A DNA stretch of 5,098 bases from JALRLA01 sp046047755 (GTDB taxonomy: Bacteria > Bacteroidota > Bacteroidia > NS11-12g > UBA955): contig JBJOHK010000120.1 in the NCBI GenBank assembly GCA_046047755.1, positions 1 to 5,098 of the forward strand. The letters run 5' to 3'. Shown in pieces: positions 1 through 5,098 of the stretch (positions within the stretch are counted from its first letter, which is position 1; the number at the start of each line of letters is the position of its first letter). Under the pieces are notes generated by a model. It was not told where the DNA came from and did no database searches. It was given only the letters and a program-made list of their open reading frames with translations. The position numbers and the translations under genes were made by a program.

Positions 1-9
1 TCTACTGCC

Positions 10-564
10 ATGCAAGATCCTAAACCCACATTGAGTCACGCGGTATTAGCCGGCGGATGTTTTTGGTGCCTAGATGCCGTTTATCGCGAAATGAACGGCG
101 TGGAAAATGTCATTAGCGGCTACAGCAATGGCCTGGTCAAAAACCCAACTTACCGAGAAGTCTGCACTGGGAGAACCGGCTGTGCCGAAGTGGTTCGCAT
201 TGAATACGACAGCAGTGTAGTGAGCTACGCCGAATTGCTAGAAGTATTTTGGCGAATTCACAACCCCACTACCTTGAACCGCCAAGGAAACGACGTTGGA
301 ACTCAATACCGGAGCGGCATCTTTTACGAAACAGAAGAGCAGCGTTTGCTGGCTATTGCCAGTAAAGAAGCCGTAGAAGAATCGGGATTATGGCCAGACC
401 CTGTGGTTACCGTTATTGAACCCTTGCGGGATTTCTCAGTAGCCGAAGAATACCACCAGGATTATTACCGCCAAAACCCCAACCAACCCTACTGCACATT
501 TGTCGTGGGTGAAAAGGTGAAAAAATTCAAGGAATTGTTTGCCGAAAAGCAAAAGGCCCACTAG
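10..564 (+). CDS. msrA: Peptide-methionine (S)-S-oxide reductase MsrA
   Basis: This cytosolic repair enzyme reduces the S-epimer of methionine sulfoxide, free or in proteins, back to methionine, using thioredoxin-type reductant. The MsrA signature GCFWC is at residues 16-20, with C17 as the catalytic cysteine and F18/W19 forming the methyl pocket. Y48, E60, D95 (in RQGNDVGTQY) and Y100 lie at the same distances from C17 as the E. coli active-site residues Y82, E94, D129 and Y134 do from C51. The C-terminal NPNQPYC segment (156-162) is a familiar family feature and offers C162 as a possible resolving cysteine. The usual His before AEVV is Cys here (C58). The 184 residues are a normal length for the short cytosolic form. 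The ATG at 10 is the natural start, but the frame stays open to base 1, so a longer N-terminus cannot be excluded and no ribosome site can be judged. The gene converges on yciH, with shared stop bases. Confidence 0.96.
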   Translation: MQDPKPTLSHAVLAGGCFWCLDAVYREMNGVENVISGYSNGLVKNPTYREVCTGRTGCAEVVRIEYDSSVVSYAELLEVFWRIHNPTTLNRQGNDVGTQYRSGIFYETEEQRLLAIASKEAVEESGLWPDPVVTVIEPLRDFSVAEEYHQDYYRQNPNQPYCTFVVGEKVKKFKELFAEKQKAH

Positions 565-569
565 CCTTT
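552..569. terminator. Candidate hairpin over convergent stop codons
   Basis: AAAGGC (552-557) and GCCTTT (564-569) form a perfect 6-base inverted repeat with a 6-base loop containing most of the shared CTAG. Read on the minus strand, the right arm continues as GCCTTTTGCTTTT, a T-rich tail of the kind seen in intrinsic terminators, so it could end the minus-strand operon inside the msrA 3' end. On the plus strand the tail is not T-rich. The stem is short, so this is a tentative call. Confidence 0.35.
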
Positions 570-884
570 GGTCTTGTATCCTTGACCTTGCAAATATTGG
601 CGCAGCTTGTCGAGGATATCGCCTTGAATGAGTATATCGCCATCTTTCGATGAACCTCCAGTTCCAAAGTGATTTTTGAGCTTTTTCTCCAAAGCCTTGA
701 GATCGTCTGCCCCACCAATAAAGTCTTTCACTACTACGCAGGGCTTTCCATTCCTTACCTCACGGCGAACATACAAGCGCTGTTGATCGGGCGCTAGGGT
801 TTCTTGCTCTTGTTCTGACTGGAAATTATAATCGGGATTTGTGCTGTAGACGATCCCGTTTCGACCTTTGTTCTTATTGCTCAT
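561..884 (-). CDS. yciH: YciH/SUI1-family translation initiation factor (eIF1-like)
   Basis: This small protein of 107 residues belongs to the SUI1/eIF1 family. Archaeal and eukaryotic members bind the small ribosomal subunit and control start-codon fidelity; bacterial YciH proteins are thought to act on initiation, but their physiological role is poorly defined. The N-terminal GRNGIVYSTNP motif (residues 7-17) is characteristic of bacterial YciH. After a variable acidic and glutamine-rich linker comes the SUI1 core, with DFIGGADDLKALEKKLK (54-70) and the diagnostic GTGGSSKDGDILIQGD (74-89), ending in a helix and GYKTKG. It is the last gene of the minus-strand operon. Its ATG (884-882) overlaps the TGA of the upstream SDR gene (883-881) as ATGA, which indicates translational coupling, and no Shine-Dalgarno sequence precedes it. 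Its stop shares CTAG with the msrA stop on the other strand. A GldC identity was considered because of the size and the operon, but the SUI1 motif rules it out. Confidence 0.93.
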   Translation of the reverse strand: MSNKNKGRNGIVYSTNPDYNFQSEQEQETLAPDQQRLYVRREVRNGKPCVVVKDFIGGADDLKALEKKLKNHFGTGGSSKDGDILIQGDILDKLRQYLQGQGYKTKG

Positions 885-1648
885 GAGAGGGGTTTTCTAT
901 GAATGACAGAAGCCTGAGGTTGAGCCTGGGGCATAATAACCAAATCGTTAATATTTACATGCTTGGGCCTACTCAGCACCCAACTAATGGCTTCGGCAAT
1001 GTCCTGGGCTACGAGATTCTCGAAACCATCATAGACGCTGCTGGCCCGCTGTGAATCCCCTTCGAATCGAACCAGACTAAATTCGGTTTCAACCGCCCCA
1101 GGATGAATGCCACAAACGCGAATTCCCGCCGATGCCAATTCCAAACGCATAGCCTGAGTGAGCGCATCAACAGCATGCTTAGAGGCACAGTATACATTGC
1201 CATTGTCGTAAACCTGTTTACCTGCGATAGATCCAATATTGACAATGTCACCCCGACCGCGTTCACGCATGCCTTTGGCTACCGCTTTGCTCATGTACAG
1301 CAATCCTTTCACATTGGTATCCAACATGGTATTCCAGTGCTCCAATGATCCATCGTAAAACTTCGATAACCCCAAGGCCAATCCCGCATTATTTACCAAA
1401 ACATCAATATCGTTCCAACTTTCTGGCAATTCAGCCACGAATCGCTCACAGGCTTGCGGATCGCGAACATCAAAGCTCGCCTTAAAGACATCATCATCTC
1501 CGGCCTTCAAGTCCTGAGCCAATTCATCTAATCGTTCTGATCGTCGGCCGGTGATGATCAGTCGATATCCTTCTTGGAACAACAACATGGCGGTGGCTCT
1601 GCCTATTCCGCTTGTGGCTCCCGTAATCAATGCTATAGGCTTAGACAT
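881..1648 (-). CDS. ydfG: YdfG-like short-chain dehydrogenase/reductase (NADP-dependent)
   Basis: This classical SDR oxidoreductase most resembles E. coli YdfG, an NADP-dependent dehydrogenase acting on 3-hydroxy acids such as serine and L-allo-threonine, and also implicated in malonic semialdehyde reduction. Counting from the ATG at 1648 (255 residues), the Rossmann cofactor motif TGATSGIG is at 9-16. Arg35-Arg36 after the second strand favour NADP(H). NNAG is at 86-89, the structural N112 lies in DTNVKG, and the catalytic Ser140, Tyr153 and Lys157 (YCASK) are all present. The segments NNAGLALG, GNVYCASK and HVNIND and the C-terminal VIHRK closely follow YdfG as recalled. An in-frame TTG at 1660 would add four residues (MPLP), but the ATG gives the usual MSKPIALITG start and overlaps the methyltransferase stop by 8 bases, so it is preferred. 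The stop overlaps yciH by ATGA. The enzyme class is secure; the physiological substrate is inferred. Confidence 0.93.
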   Translation of the reverse strand: MSKPIALITGATSGIGRATAMLLFQEGYRLIITGRRSERLDELAQDLKAGDDDVFKASFDVRDPQACERFVAELPESWNDIDVLVNNAGLALGLSKFYDGSLEHWNTMLDTNVKGLLYMSKAVAKGMRERGRGDIVNIGSIAGKQVYDNGNVYCASKHAVDALTQAMRLELASAGIRVCGIHPGAVETEFSLVRFEGDSQRASSVYDGFENLVAQDIAEAISWVLSRPKHVNINDLVIMPQAQPQASVIHRKPLS

Positions 1649-2378
1649 GGGCAATGGCAATCATATTTGGACTAAACAAAACTCCTTTGGTGCTGCGACC
1701 TGTGGCGAACAATGTTGCCTTTTGCAACAAGACATGAATCCAATAAAGGGGCCTTCTCAAACACTCTTTCGCCACGCTTTGTGCCGACATATCAGAAGAA
1801 TGAATTTCTACCTGAGAGAATCCAACCGCTAGCAATACTTGCTCCAAGCTTGAAGCATTCAAGCGATTTTCATGAGTAAAGTCGCCATGGGCAAACACAG
1901 AAGCAAGGCTTGAATCCATATTGGGTGTGCGAAGAATCAACTTCCCATTTTTCTTTAAGCTACCTTTAATAACTTGAAGCAAATCAACCAGTTCGTCTTT
2001 TGTGAAATGCTCAATAATATCAGCCGCCAAAACCAAATCCCACTGAGATGATGTGCTTTTCAGATGAGCCAAACCATCGCCTTGCTGGACTTCCTTTAAC
2101 CCCATAGAATGGGCTTGTACCACTTGCTCAGGAGACAAATCCATACCCAAAAGACGATGAAAGCCATCTTCTTTTAAAACAGCCAAAAGGGACCCTGATC
2201 CGCAACCCAAATCAAAGATTTCAGCATCGCTTGAGGTGGAACGCAGCAAGGGCTTGATTTCCTTTCGAAAACGACGTTTTTCTCGTTCGTGCAAGCTTTT
2301 TGCATCGGTTTGAGCTGCTCTTCCGCTCTGGGTACTGTGGTAGTTGGCGTATAAAACCGACCGGTAATTCTCACTCAT
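1641..2378 (-). CDS. Class I SAM-dependent methyltransferase
   Basis: This 245-residue protein has a Rossmann-like methyltransferase fold. Motif I is DLGCGSG (56-62), and Asp80 at the end of the second strand (GMDLSPEQ) would bind the ribose of S-adenosylmethionine. WDLVLAADIIEH (113-124) corresponds to the motif II region, and LKKNGKLILRTPN (141-153) to motif III. The segment HGDFTHENRLNASSLEQVLLAVGF, at about 164-187, resembles methyltransferases often found in polysaccharide or lipid biosynthesis clusters. The hydrophobic helix-like stretch near residues 210-227 and the closing SPNMIAIAHV also fit that subgroup and could allow membrane association. No glycan gene is nearby, so the acceptor is unknown. 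The start ATG (2378) overlaps the thioesterase TGA as ATGA, with no Shine-Dalgarno sequence, and the 3' end overlaps ydfG. Fold and cofactor use are confident; substrate and pathway are not assigned. Confidence 0.9.
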   Translation of the reverse strand: MSENYRSVLYANYHSTQSGRAAQTDAKSLHEREKRRFRKEIKPLLRSTSSDAEIFDLGCGSGSLLAVLKEDGFHRLLGMDLSPEQVVQAHSMGLKEVQQGDGLAHLKSTSSQWDLVLAADIIEHFTKDELVDLLQVIKGSLKKNGKLILRTPNMDSSLASVFAHGDFTHENRLNASSLEQVLLAVGFSQVEIHSSDMSAQSVAKECLRRPLYWIHVLLQKATLFATGRSTKGVLFSPNMIAIAHV

Positions 2379-2827
2379 GCGTTTTGGCTTTTAAGGGGAA
2401 TATCGACGGCAATCATCAAAGAAGTAGCGGTAGCTACCAATCGATCTTCACCGTCTGGCTGCACGTCATAAAGTTCTCCCTCGCAAAACATAAGGGTTTG
2501 CCCTGCTTTTCGCACGCGCCCTATGGCTTTTACACGAGCACTAACCGAAGGGTTCAAGTAGGAAATCTTCAACTCTGCCGTTACGACGTTCTTACCTACT
2601 GGGGCTTGGGTGTAGGCCGCAATTCCCGTTGAAACATCGAGCAAAGACGCTGTGACGCCCCCGTGCAGAAATCCGGTATGCTGCAAATGCCGTTCTTCTA
2701 CATCCAACCATACCTCGGCATATCCTTCTTTGAGTTCTCCCAAAGACATTCCTAAGTGATGAACAAAATGGTTCTCTTTGAGCCGAGAATCCATGTAGGC
2801 TTTCAATTCGTTAAGTTCTTTCATCAT
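2375..2827 (-). CDS. PaaI-family hotdog-fold thioesterase
   Basis: This predicted cytosolic acyl-CoA or aryl-CoA thioesterase has 150 residues counted from the ATG at 2827. A long amphipathic N-terminal helix precedes the hotdog domain. The diagnostic HTGFLHGGVTASLLD has HGG at 55-57, and Asp64 lies nine residues after the His, the same spacing as the catalytic Asp in PaaI. The later strands NVVTAELKISYLNP and ARVKAIGRVRKAGQTLMFCEGEL follow the family pattern. The open frame extends to a TTG at 2884, but that start would add 19 residues unlike the family and bury 61 bases in gldB. The sequence ATGATG at 2827-2822 offers two better starts: 2827 overlaps the gldB TGA by four bases and 2824 by one. 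Both imply coupling to gldB, and which is used cannot be decided. The 3' end overlaps the methyltransferase gene by ATGA. The substrate is unknown: PaaI itself acts on phenylacetate-pathway CoA esters, but no paa gene is seen here. Confidence 0.9.
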   Translation of the reverse strand: MMKELNELKAYMDSRLKENHFVHHLGMSLGELKEGYAEVWLDVEERHLQHTGFLHGGVTASLLDVSTGIAAYTQAPVGKNVVTAELKISYLNPSVSARVKAIGRVRKAGQTLMFCEGELYDVQPDGEDRLVATATSLMIAVDIPLKSQNA

Positions 2828-3906
2828 TTGATAGGGTTGTATCCAGAAGCTTGCAAAATGCGAACGGCATCGTTTTGCTTCCAAAGTTCTTCCAAAGAAG
2901 ATTGTGTTTGTGATAAGTAGGCTTGCACCATTCTATACCCAGTGAAATACCCAATCTGTGGAGGACAATCGCTGGGAATACCGGCTCCAAAGGTTTTGGT
3001 GCCGAAGGCAAAAAATCGCTTATAGGCGTTAAACTCAGTAGAGTAAAGGAGTTGCTGATCCAAATAATAGCGCCAAATCTGCCCTTCGTCGTTGTGCATG
3101 TAATCCCACTCTTCTTTTGAATAACCGAACAATTGGTATACGGGTTTATCGGGGAAGACAGCTTCTACAGTGGCCCAAATCTTACCCCAATGTATAGCCT
3201 CATCGATCATGCGTCGTCCCTGCTGAGGCTCCGAATGGGCATAGTGCAGATAATGAGAAACCAACAAGGCCGGAATTTGCTCGGTCTGGTTGAAGCGCTT
3301 AAAGAACTGAGGCACCTCCAACAAATCATACAGGGCGCAGGTGTCATCCATGAACATTTCGGCGCTGTATCCCAGTTGAACATGGCTCTCGGCCGTATCA
3401 ACCCAGGTGTTGTAATTGCTAAACTGAGAAAAATAGGCCCATAGTTCGGCATCTGGAGTTCCGGGAAGGGCGATTTGCAATCGCGCCCAACCCTCATTCA
3501 ATTCTGGCTTGAAATCTTCACTGCGGCTGTAATGCGCCTTCAATGCTTTAAACACCGGCTTGTTGACCTCTAACCAATAGCGAAAAGGCTGAATCAGCTG
3601 GGCATACATGCGATCTGTGGGTGCTCCTGGCGGCAAATAGCGCTGGAAATCCATGATGCCGTAAAACCAATTGTAGAAGAAAGAACCGTACTCCTCTCCC
3701 AAATGCTGATAATCGGCATCGCTAAAACCCGATTCCGCATAGCGACTCAACTCCTGCAACAACGCTCGCTGTGGCAGTTCTTTCACCTTGTCTGGGTCCA
3801 ACTTTACCGCTACTGGGCTACCTGCTTGGGAACAAGACTGAATAAGGAAGGCTACACTCAAAGCGCCCCATAGCCAGCAATTGCGGAAAATGTGTTTAGT
3901 TTGCAT
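2824..3906 (-). CDS. gldB: GldB-like gliding-motility lipoprotein
   Basis: This is a 360-residue envelope lipoprotein. A signal peptide with a short basic n-region and a hydrophobic core (about 11-22) ends in LIQSC, giving a lipidated Cys25. No acidic surface-export signal follows the Cys (the next residues are SQAGSP), so a periplasm-facing location is more likely. The C-terminal half follows the GldB pattern: GKIWATVEAVFPDKP (241-255), GYSKEEWDYMHNDEGQIW with QQLLYSTE (261-291), PPQIGYFTGYRMVQAYL (315-331), and a Leu/Trp-rich helix closing in SGYNPIK. In Flavobacterium johnsoniae GldB is required for gliding, but its biochemical role is unclear. The zinc-protease HExxH motif of distantly related DUF2268 proteins is not seen. 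The start is firmly fixed: a TAA stop lies two codons upstream and no other Met precedes the lipobox. It heads the minus-strand operon, and its TGA overlaps the thioesterase start. The protein is somewhat longer than GldB proteins as I recall them (about 320 residues), so a paralogue is possible. Confidence 0.82.
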   Translation of the reverse strand: MQTKHIFRNCWLWGALSVAFLIQSCSQAGSPVAVKLDPDKVKELPQRALLQELSRYAESGFSDADYQHLGEEYGSFFYNWFYGIMDFQRYLPPGAPTDRMYAQLIQPFRYWLEVNKPVFKALKAHYSRSEDFKPELNEGWARLQIALPGTPDAELWAYFSQFSNYNTWVDTAESHVQLGYSAEMFMDDTCALYDLLEVPQFFKRFNQTEQIPALLVSHYLHYAHSEPQQGRRMIDEAIHWGKIWATVEAVFPDKPVYQLFGYSKEEWDYMHNDEGQIWRYYLDQQLLYSTEFNAYKRFFAFGTKTFGAGIPSDCPPQIGYFTGYRMVQAYLSQTQSSLEELWKQNDAVRILQASGYNPIK

Positions 3907-3914
3907 GGACGATT
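3907..3914. other. 8-base divergent intergenic gap
   Basis: This is the only non-coding interval between genes in the window. It separates the start codons of gldB (minus strand) and the barrel gene (plus strand). Both starts are constrained by nearby in-frame stops (TAA two codons before gldB; TAG at 3897-3899 before the barrel gene). Neither promoter nor a normal 5' leader can fit here, so both must extend into the opposite gene. Confidence 0.9.
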
Positions 3915-4688
3915 ATGAAATCCCTTAAATACGTTGTTGCGATTGCGGCCTTTGGCTTGAGTTTGATTACCGCTAACTCGGGTTATGCACAATCAAACCA
4001 AAAGGCCATGTTTGGTTTCAAAATTAGCCCAAACTTTTCGTGGGTGAAAATCATGGAAGGACCGATGCAAAACAACGGTTTGGGATTGGGATTCAGCTAT
4101 GGCATCACAGGTGATTTCTCTTTGTTTGACAGCGAGAATTACTGGCTTTCGAGCGAACTTCAAATTACAACCTTGCCTAGCAAAGTTTCCTACACAGGCG
4201 ATTTATTGAAGTCAACTGATTCTACTGACATGACTTACCAAGATGTGAGTTTTGATTACAGTATGCAGTATTTGCAATTGCCCATCAGTTTGAAAATGCG
4301 CACCACGCGAGTAGAGGGAATGGGATTTTGGTTCCAATTTGGCTTGGCCCCATCTATTGCTATGCAAAGCCGTGTGAGCACACGTTGCAATCCTGAAATA
4401 TACAACGCTTTGGAAGGCATCAATTCGCACAAACCCAACGAAACTACCAATTCGATTTACGACTTTGATGGGGGTGAGAACAAAACCAACACGAAACAGT
4501 TCATCGATGATGTAGCCGGTTTTCGCCTACCTATGATTGTAGGAGCTGGATTTGAAAAAGAAATTGGCGGTAATGCCCTATTTGTCGCTGGATTGCGTTT
4601 TGACAATGCATTTACCGACATGATGAAAGATAGCCGCGTTGTAGCCAGAAACAATATGCTCAGCATTCAAATGGGCGTGGTGTTCTAA
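3915..4688 (+). CDS. PorT-like outer-membrane beta-barrel protein
   Basis: This 257-residue exported protein has a clear Sec signal peptide: Lys2/Lys5, a hydrophobic core at about 7-19, and likely cleavage after the Ala25 of GYAQ. The mature part is a run of alternating aromatic and glycine-rich strands, for example FGFKISPNFSWVK (33-45), GLGLGFSYGI (55-64), YLQLPISLKM (119-128), GFWFQFGLAPSIAM (137-150) and ALFVAGLRFD (221-230), ending in a C-terminal Phe257 as expected for Bam-assembled barrels. The YLQLPISLK strand is typical of the Bacteroidota OMP_b-brl_2/PorT-like barrel superfamily. A polar, Asn/Thr-rich stretch at about 155-195 looks like a long surface loop. The superfamily includes the type IX secretion protein PorT/SprT but also many barrels of unknown role, so assignment to T9SS is not justified on sequence alone. 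The start is fixed by an in-frame stop at 3897-3899. The gene diverges from gldB and is joined to nadE by TAATG. Confidence 0.85.
   Translation: MKSLKYVVAIAAFGLSLITANSGYAQSNQKAMFGFKISPNFSWVKIMEGPMQNNGLGLGFSYGITGDFSLFDSENYWLSSELQITTLPSKVSYTGDLLKSTDSTDMTYQDVSFDYSMQYLQLPISLKMRTTRVEGMGFWFQFGLAPSIAMQSRVSTRCNPEIYNALEGINSHKPNETTNSIYDFDGGENKTNTKQFIDDVAGFRLPMIVGAGFEKEIGGNALFVAGLRFDNAFTDMMKDSRVVARNNMLSIQMGVVF
3995..4018. repeat. Perfect 8-base inverted repeat
   Basis: AAACCAAA (3995-4002) and TTTGGTTT (4011-4018) are perfect reverse complements separated by 8 bases. The repeat lies inside the barrel gene, over codons 27-35, and directly abuts the TAATTTTG element on its gldB side. It could be an operator or a 5' leader hairpin of the gldB transcript, or it may be chance. 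The inverted repeat itself is certain; its role is not. Confidence 0.5.
4019..4026 (-). promoter_or_regulatory. Candidate Bacteroidota -7 element for the gldB operon
   Basis: Read on the minus strand this is TAATTTTG, an exact match to the Bacteroidota -7 consensus TAnnTTTG. It lies about 113 bases upstream of the gldB ATG, inside the barrel gene. No good TTG-type -33 element is seen at the usual distance; only a T-rich stretch is there. An 8-base pattern with six fixed positions is expected by chance about twice in this window, so position is the main argument. Confidence 0.25.
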
Positions 4689-5098
4689 TGACCCAGATAG
4701 GCAATACAGGCCTGCGCATTCGGCTGGCTCAATTGAATTTTAAAATTGGCGATTTCGAAGGAAATACAGCCAAAATGGCTCAAAGTCTTTTCGAGGCCAA
4801 AACAGAAGGCATTGACTTAGTCGTTTTCTCCGAACTAGCCACTAGCGGGTATTGTCCCGACGATCTTTTAGACTATGCCCATTTCGTAGAACGCTGCGAG
4901 CAAGCCTTAGACGCAGTGGCCCAATGCTGCTTTGGCATAGCGGCTATCGTTGGGTCGGTACAAATCAATCCAGAACCACACGGCCGACGTTTGATCAATA
5001 CAGCGGCTTTTTTAGCCCAGGGCAGGATTCAAGAAAGCGTAAGCAAAACCCTGCTTCCCTCTTACGATGTATTTTCTGAACATCGGTATTTCGAACCC
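4688..5098 (+). CDS. nadE: Glutamine-dependent NAD+ synthetase, N-terminal part (runs off window)
   Basis: The last step of NAD synthesis amidates nicotinate adenine dinucleotide with ATP. In the two-domain enzyme an N-terminal nitrilase-fold glutaminase supplies ammonia to the C-terminal synthetase. The first 137 codons are present and open to the window edge; the protein should run on for several hundred residues. The start RIRLAQLNFKIGDFEGN (10-26) is typical of the glutaminase domain. Glu49 in SELATSGYCPDDLL (48-61) and Lys120 in VSKTLLPSYDVFSEHRYFEP are the first two members of the Glu-Lys-Cys triad; the nucleophilic Cys and the synthetase domain lie beyond the window. The ATG at 4688-4690 shares one base with the barrel-gene TAA (TAATG), so it is probably coupled to that gene. 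Another carbon-nitrogen hydrolase is possible, but the wording of both active-site motifs favours NadE. Confidence 0.88.
   Translation, partial: MTQIGNTGLRIRLAQLNFKIGDFEGNTAKMAQSLFEAKTEGIDLVVFSELATSGYCPDDLLDYAHFVERCEQALDAVAQCCFGIAAIVGSVQINPEPHGRRLINTAAFLAQGRIQESVSKTLLPSYDVFSEHRYFEP

Noticed and set aside
561..884. GldC, expected after gldB in flavobacteria and of similar size
   Set aside because: The protein has the GRNGIVYSTNP and GTGGSSKDGD motifs of YciH/SUI1, so it is not GldC.
2300..2632. 110-codon plus-strand open frame across the thioesterase/methyltransferase junction
   Set aside because: It is antisense to two well-supported genes, with no domain signal.
3133..3444. 103-codon plus-strand open frame antisense to gldB
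   Set aside because: It lies wholly inside gldB, has no recognisable motif or plausible domain, and its composition looks like a reverse-complement shadow.
3881..3903. TTG (3881-3883) and TAGTTTG (3897-3903) as a plus-strand promoter for the barrel gene
   Set aside because: The -7 match lacks one spacer base of TAnnTTTG, the TTG is too close to it, and the implied leader would be only a few bases. No better match was found upstream within gldB.
3915..4688. The type IX secretion protein PorT/SprT itself
   Set aside because: Only the general barrel pattern is shared. PorT-like barrels are a large, functionally mixed group, and no specific PorT signature was recognised.
4852..5079. 75-codon plus-strand open frame at the right end
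   Set aside because: It is an out-of-frame reading of nadE, rich in Arg and Ser. The nadE frame carries the conserved active-site motifs throughout this stretch.

Overview
The window is a stretch of Bacteroidota chromosome, most likely Flavobacteriales or a close relative. The evidence is a gliding-motility lipoprotein of the GldB family, a PorT-like outer-membrane beta-barrel protein, a two-domain type NadE, and start codons that lack recognisable Shine-Dalgarno sequences. The genus cannot be told from the sequence alone. No tRNA, rRNA, CRISPR array, insertion sequence, phage gene or defence gene was seen.

Layout, left to right. At the left edge is msrA on the + strand (10-564). It converges on a five-gene minus-strand operon, which in transcription order is gldB-like lipoprotein (3906-2824), PaaI-type hotdog thioesterase (2827-2375), class I SAM methyltransferase (2378-1641), YdfG-like SDR dehydrogenase (1648-881) and YciH/SUI1 (eIF1-like) protein (884-561). 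Every junction in this operon is an overlap: ATGATG, ATGA, an 8-base overlap, and ATGA. The operon's last stop and the msrA stop share one palindromic CTAG. Diverging from gldB, with 8 bases between the two start codons, is a + strand pair: a PorT-like outer-membrane barrel gene (3915-4688) joined by TAATG to nadE (4688 onward), which runs off the right edge.

How the genes fit together. GldB and the barrel protein are cell-envelope proteins, and gldB near nadE recalls the flavobacterial gldB neighbourhood, although gldC is not next to gldB here. The thioesterase, methyltransferase, SDR and YciH genes look like housekeeping or accessory metabolism that is translationally coupled behind gldB. 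No shared pathway can be demonstrated.

The region holds almost no non-coding DNA: 8 bases between genes, plus 9 undetermined bases at the left edge. Promoters and terminators must therefore lie inside coding sequence. The best candidates are a TAnnTTTG match followed by a perfect 8-base dyad inside the barrel gene, upstream of gldB, and a small hairpin across the convergent stop codons. No clearly new system was found. The points worth a second look are the compaction and the embedded regulatory signals.
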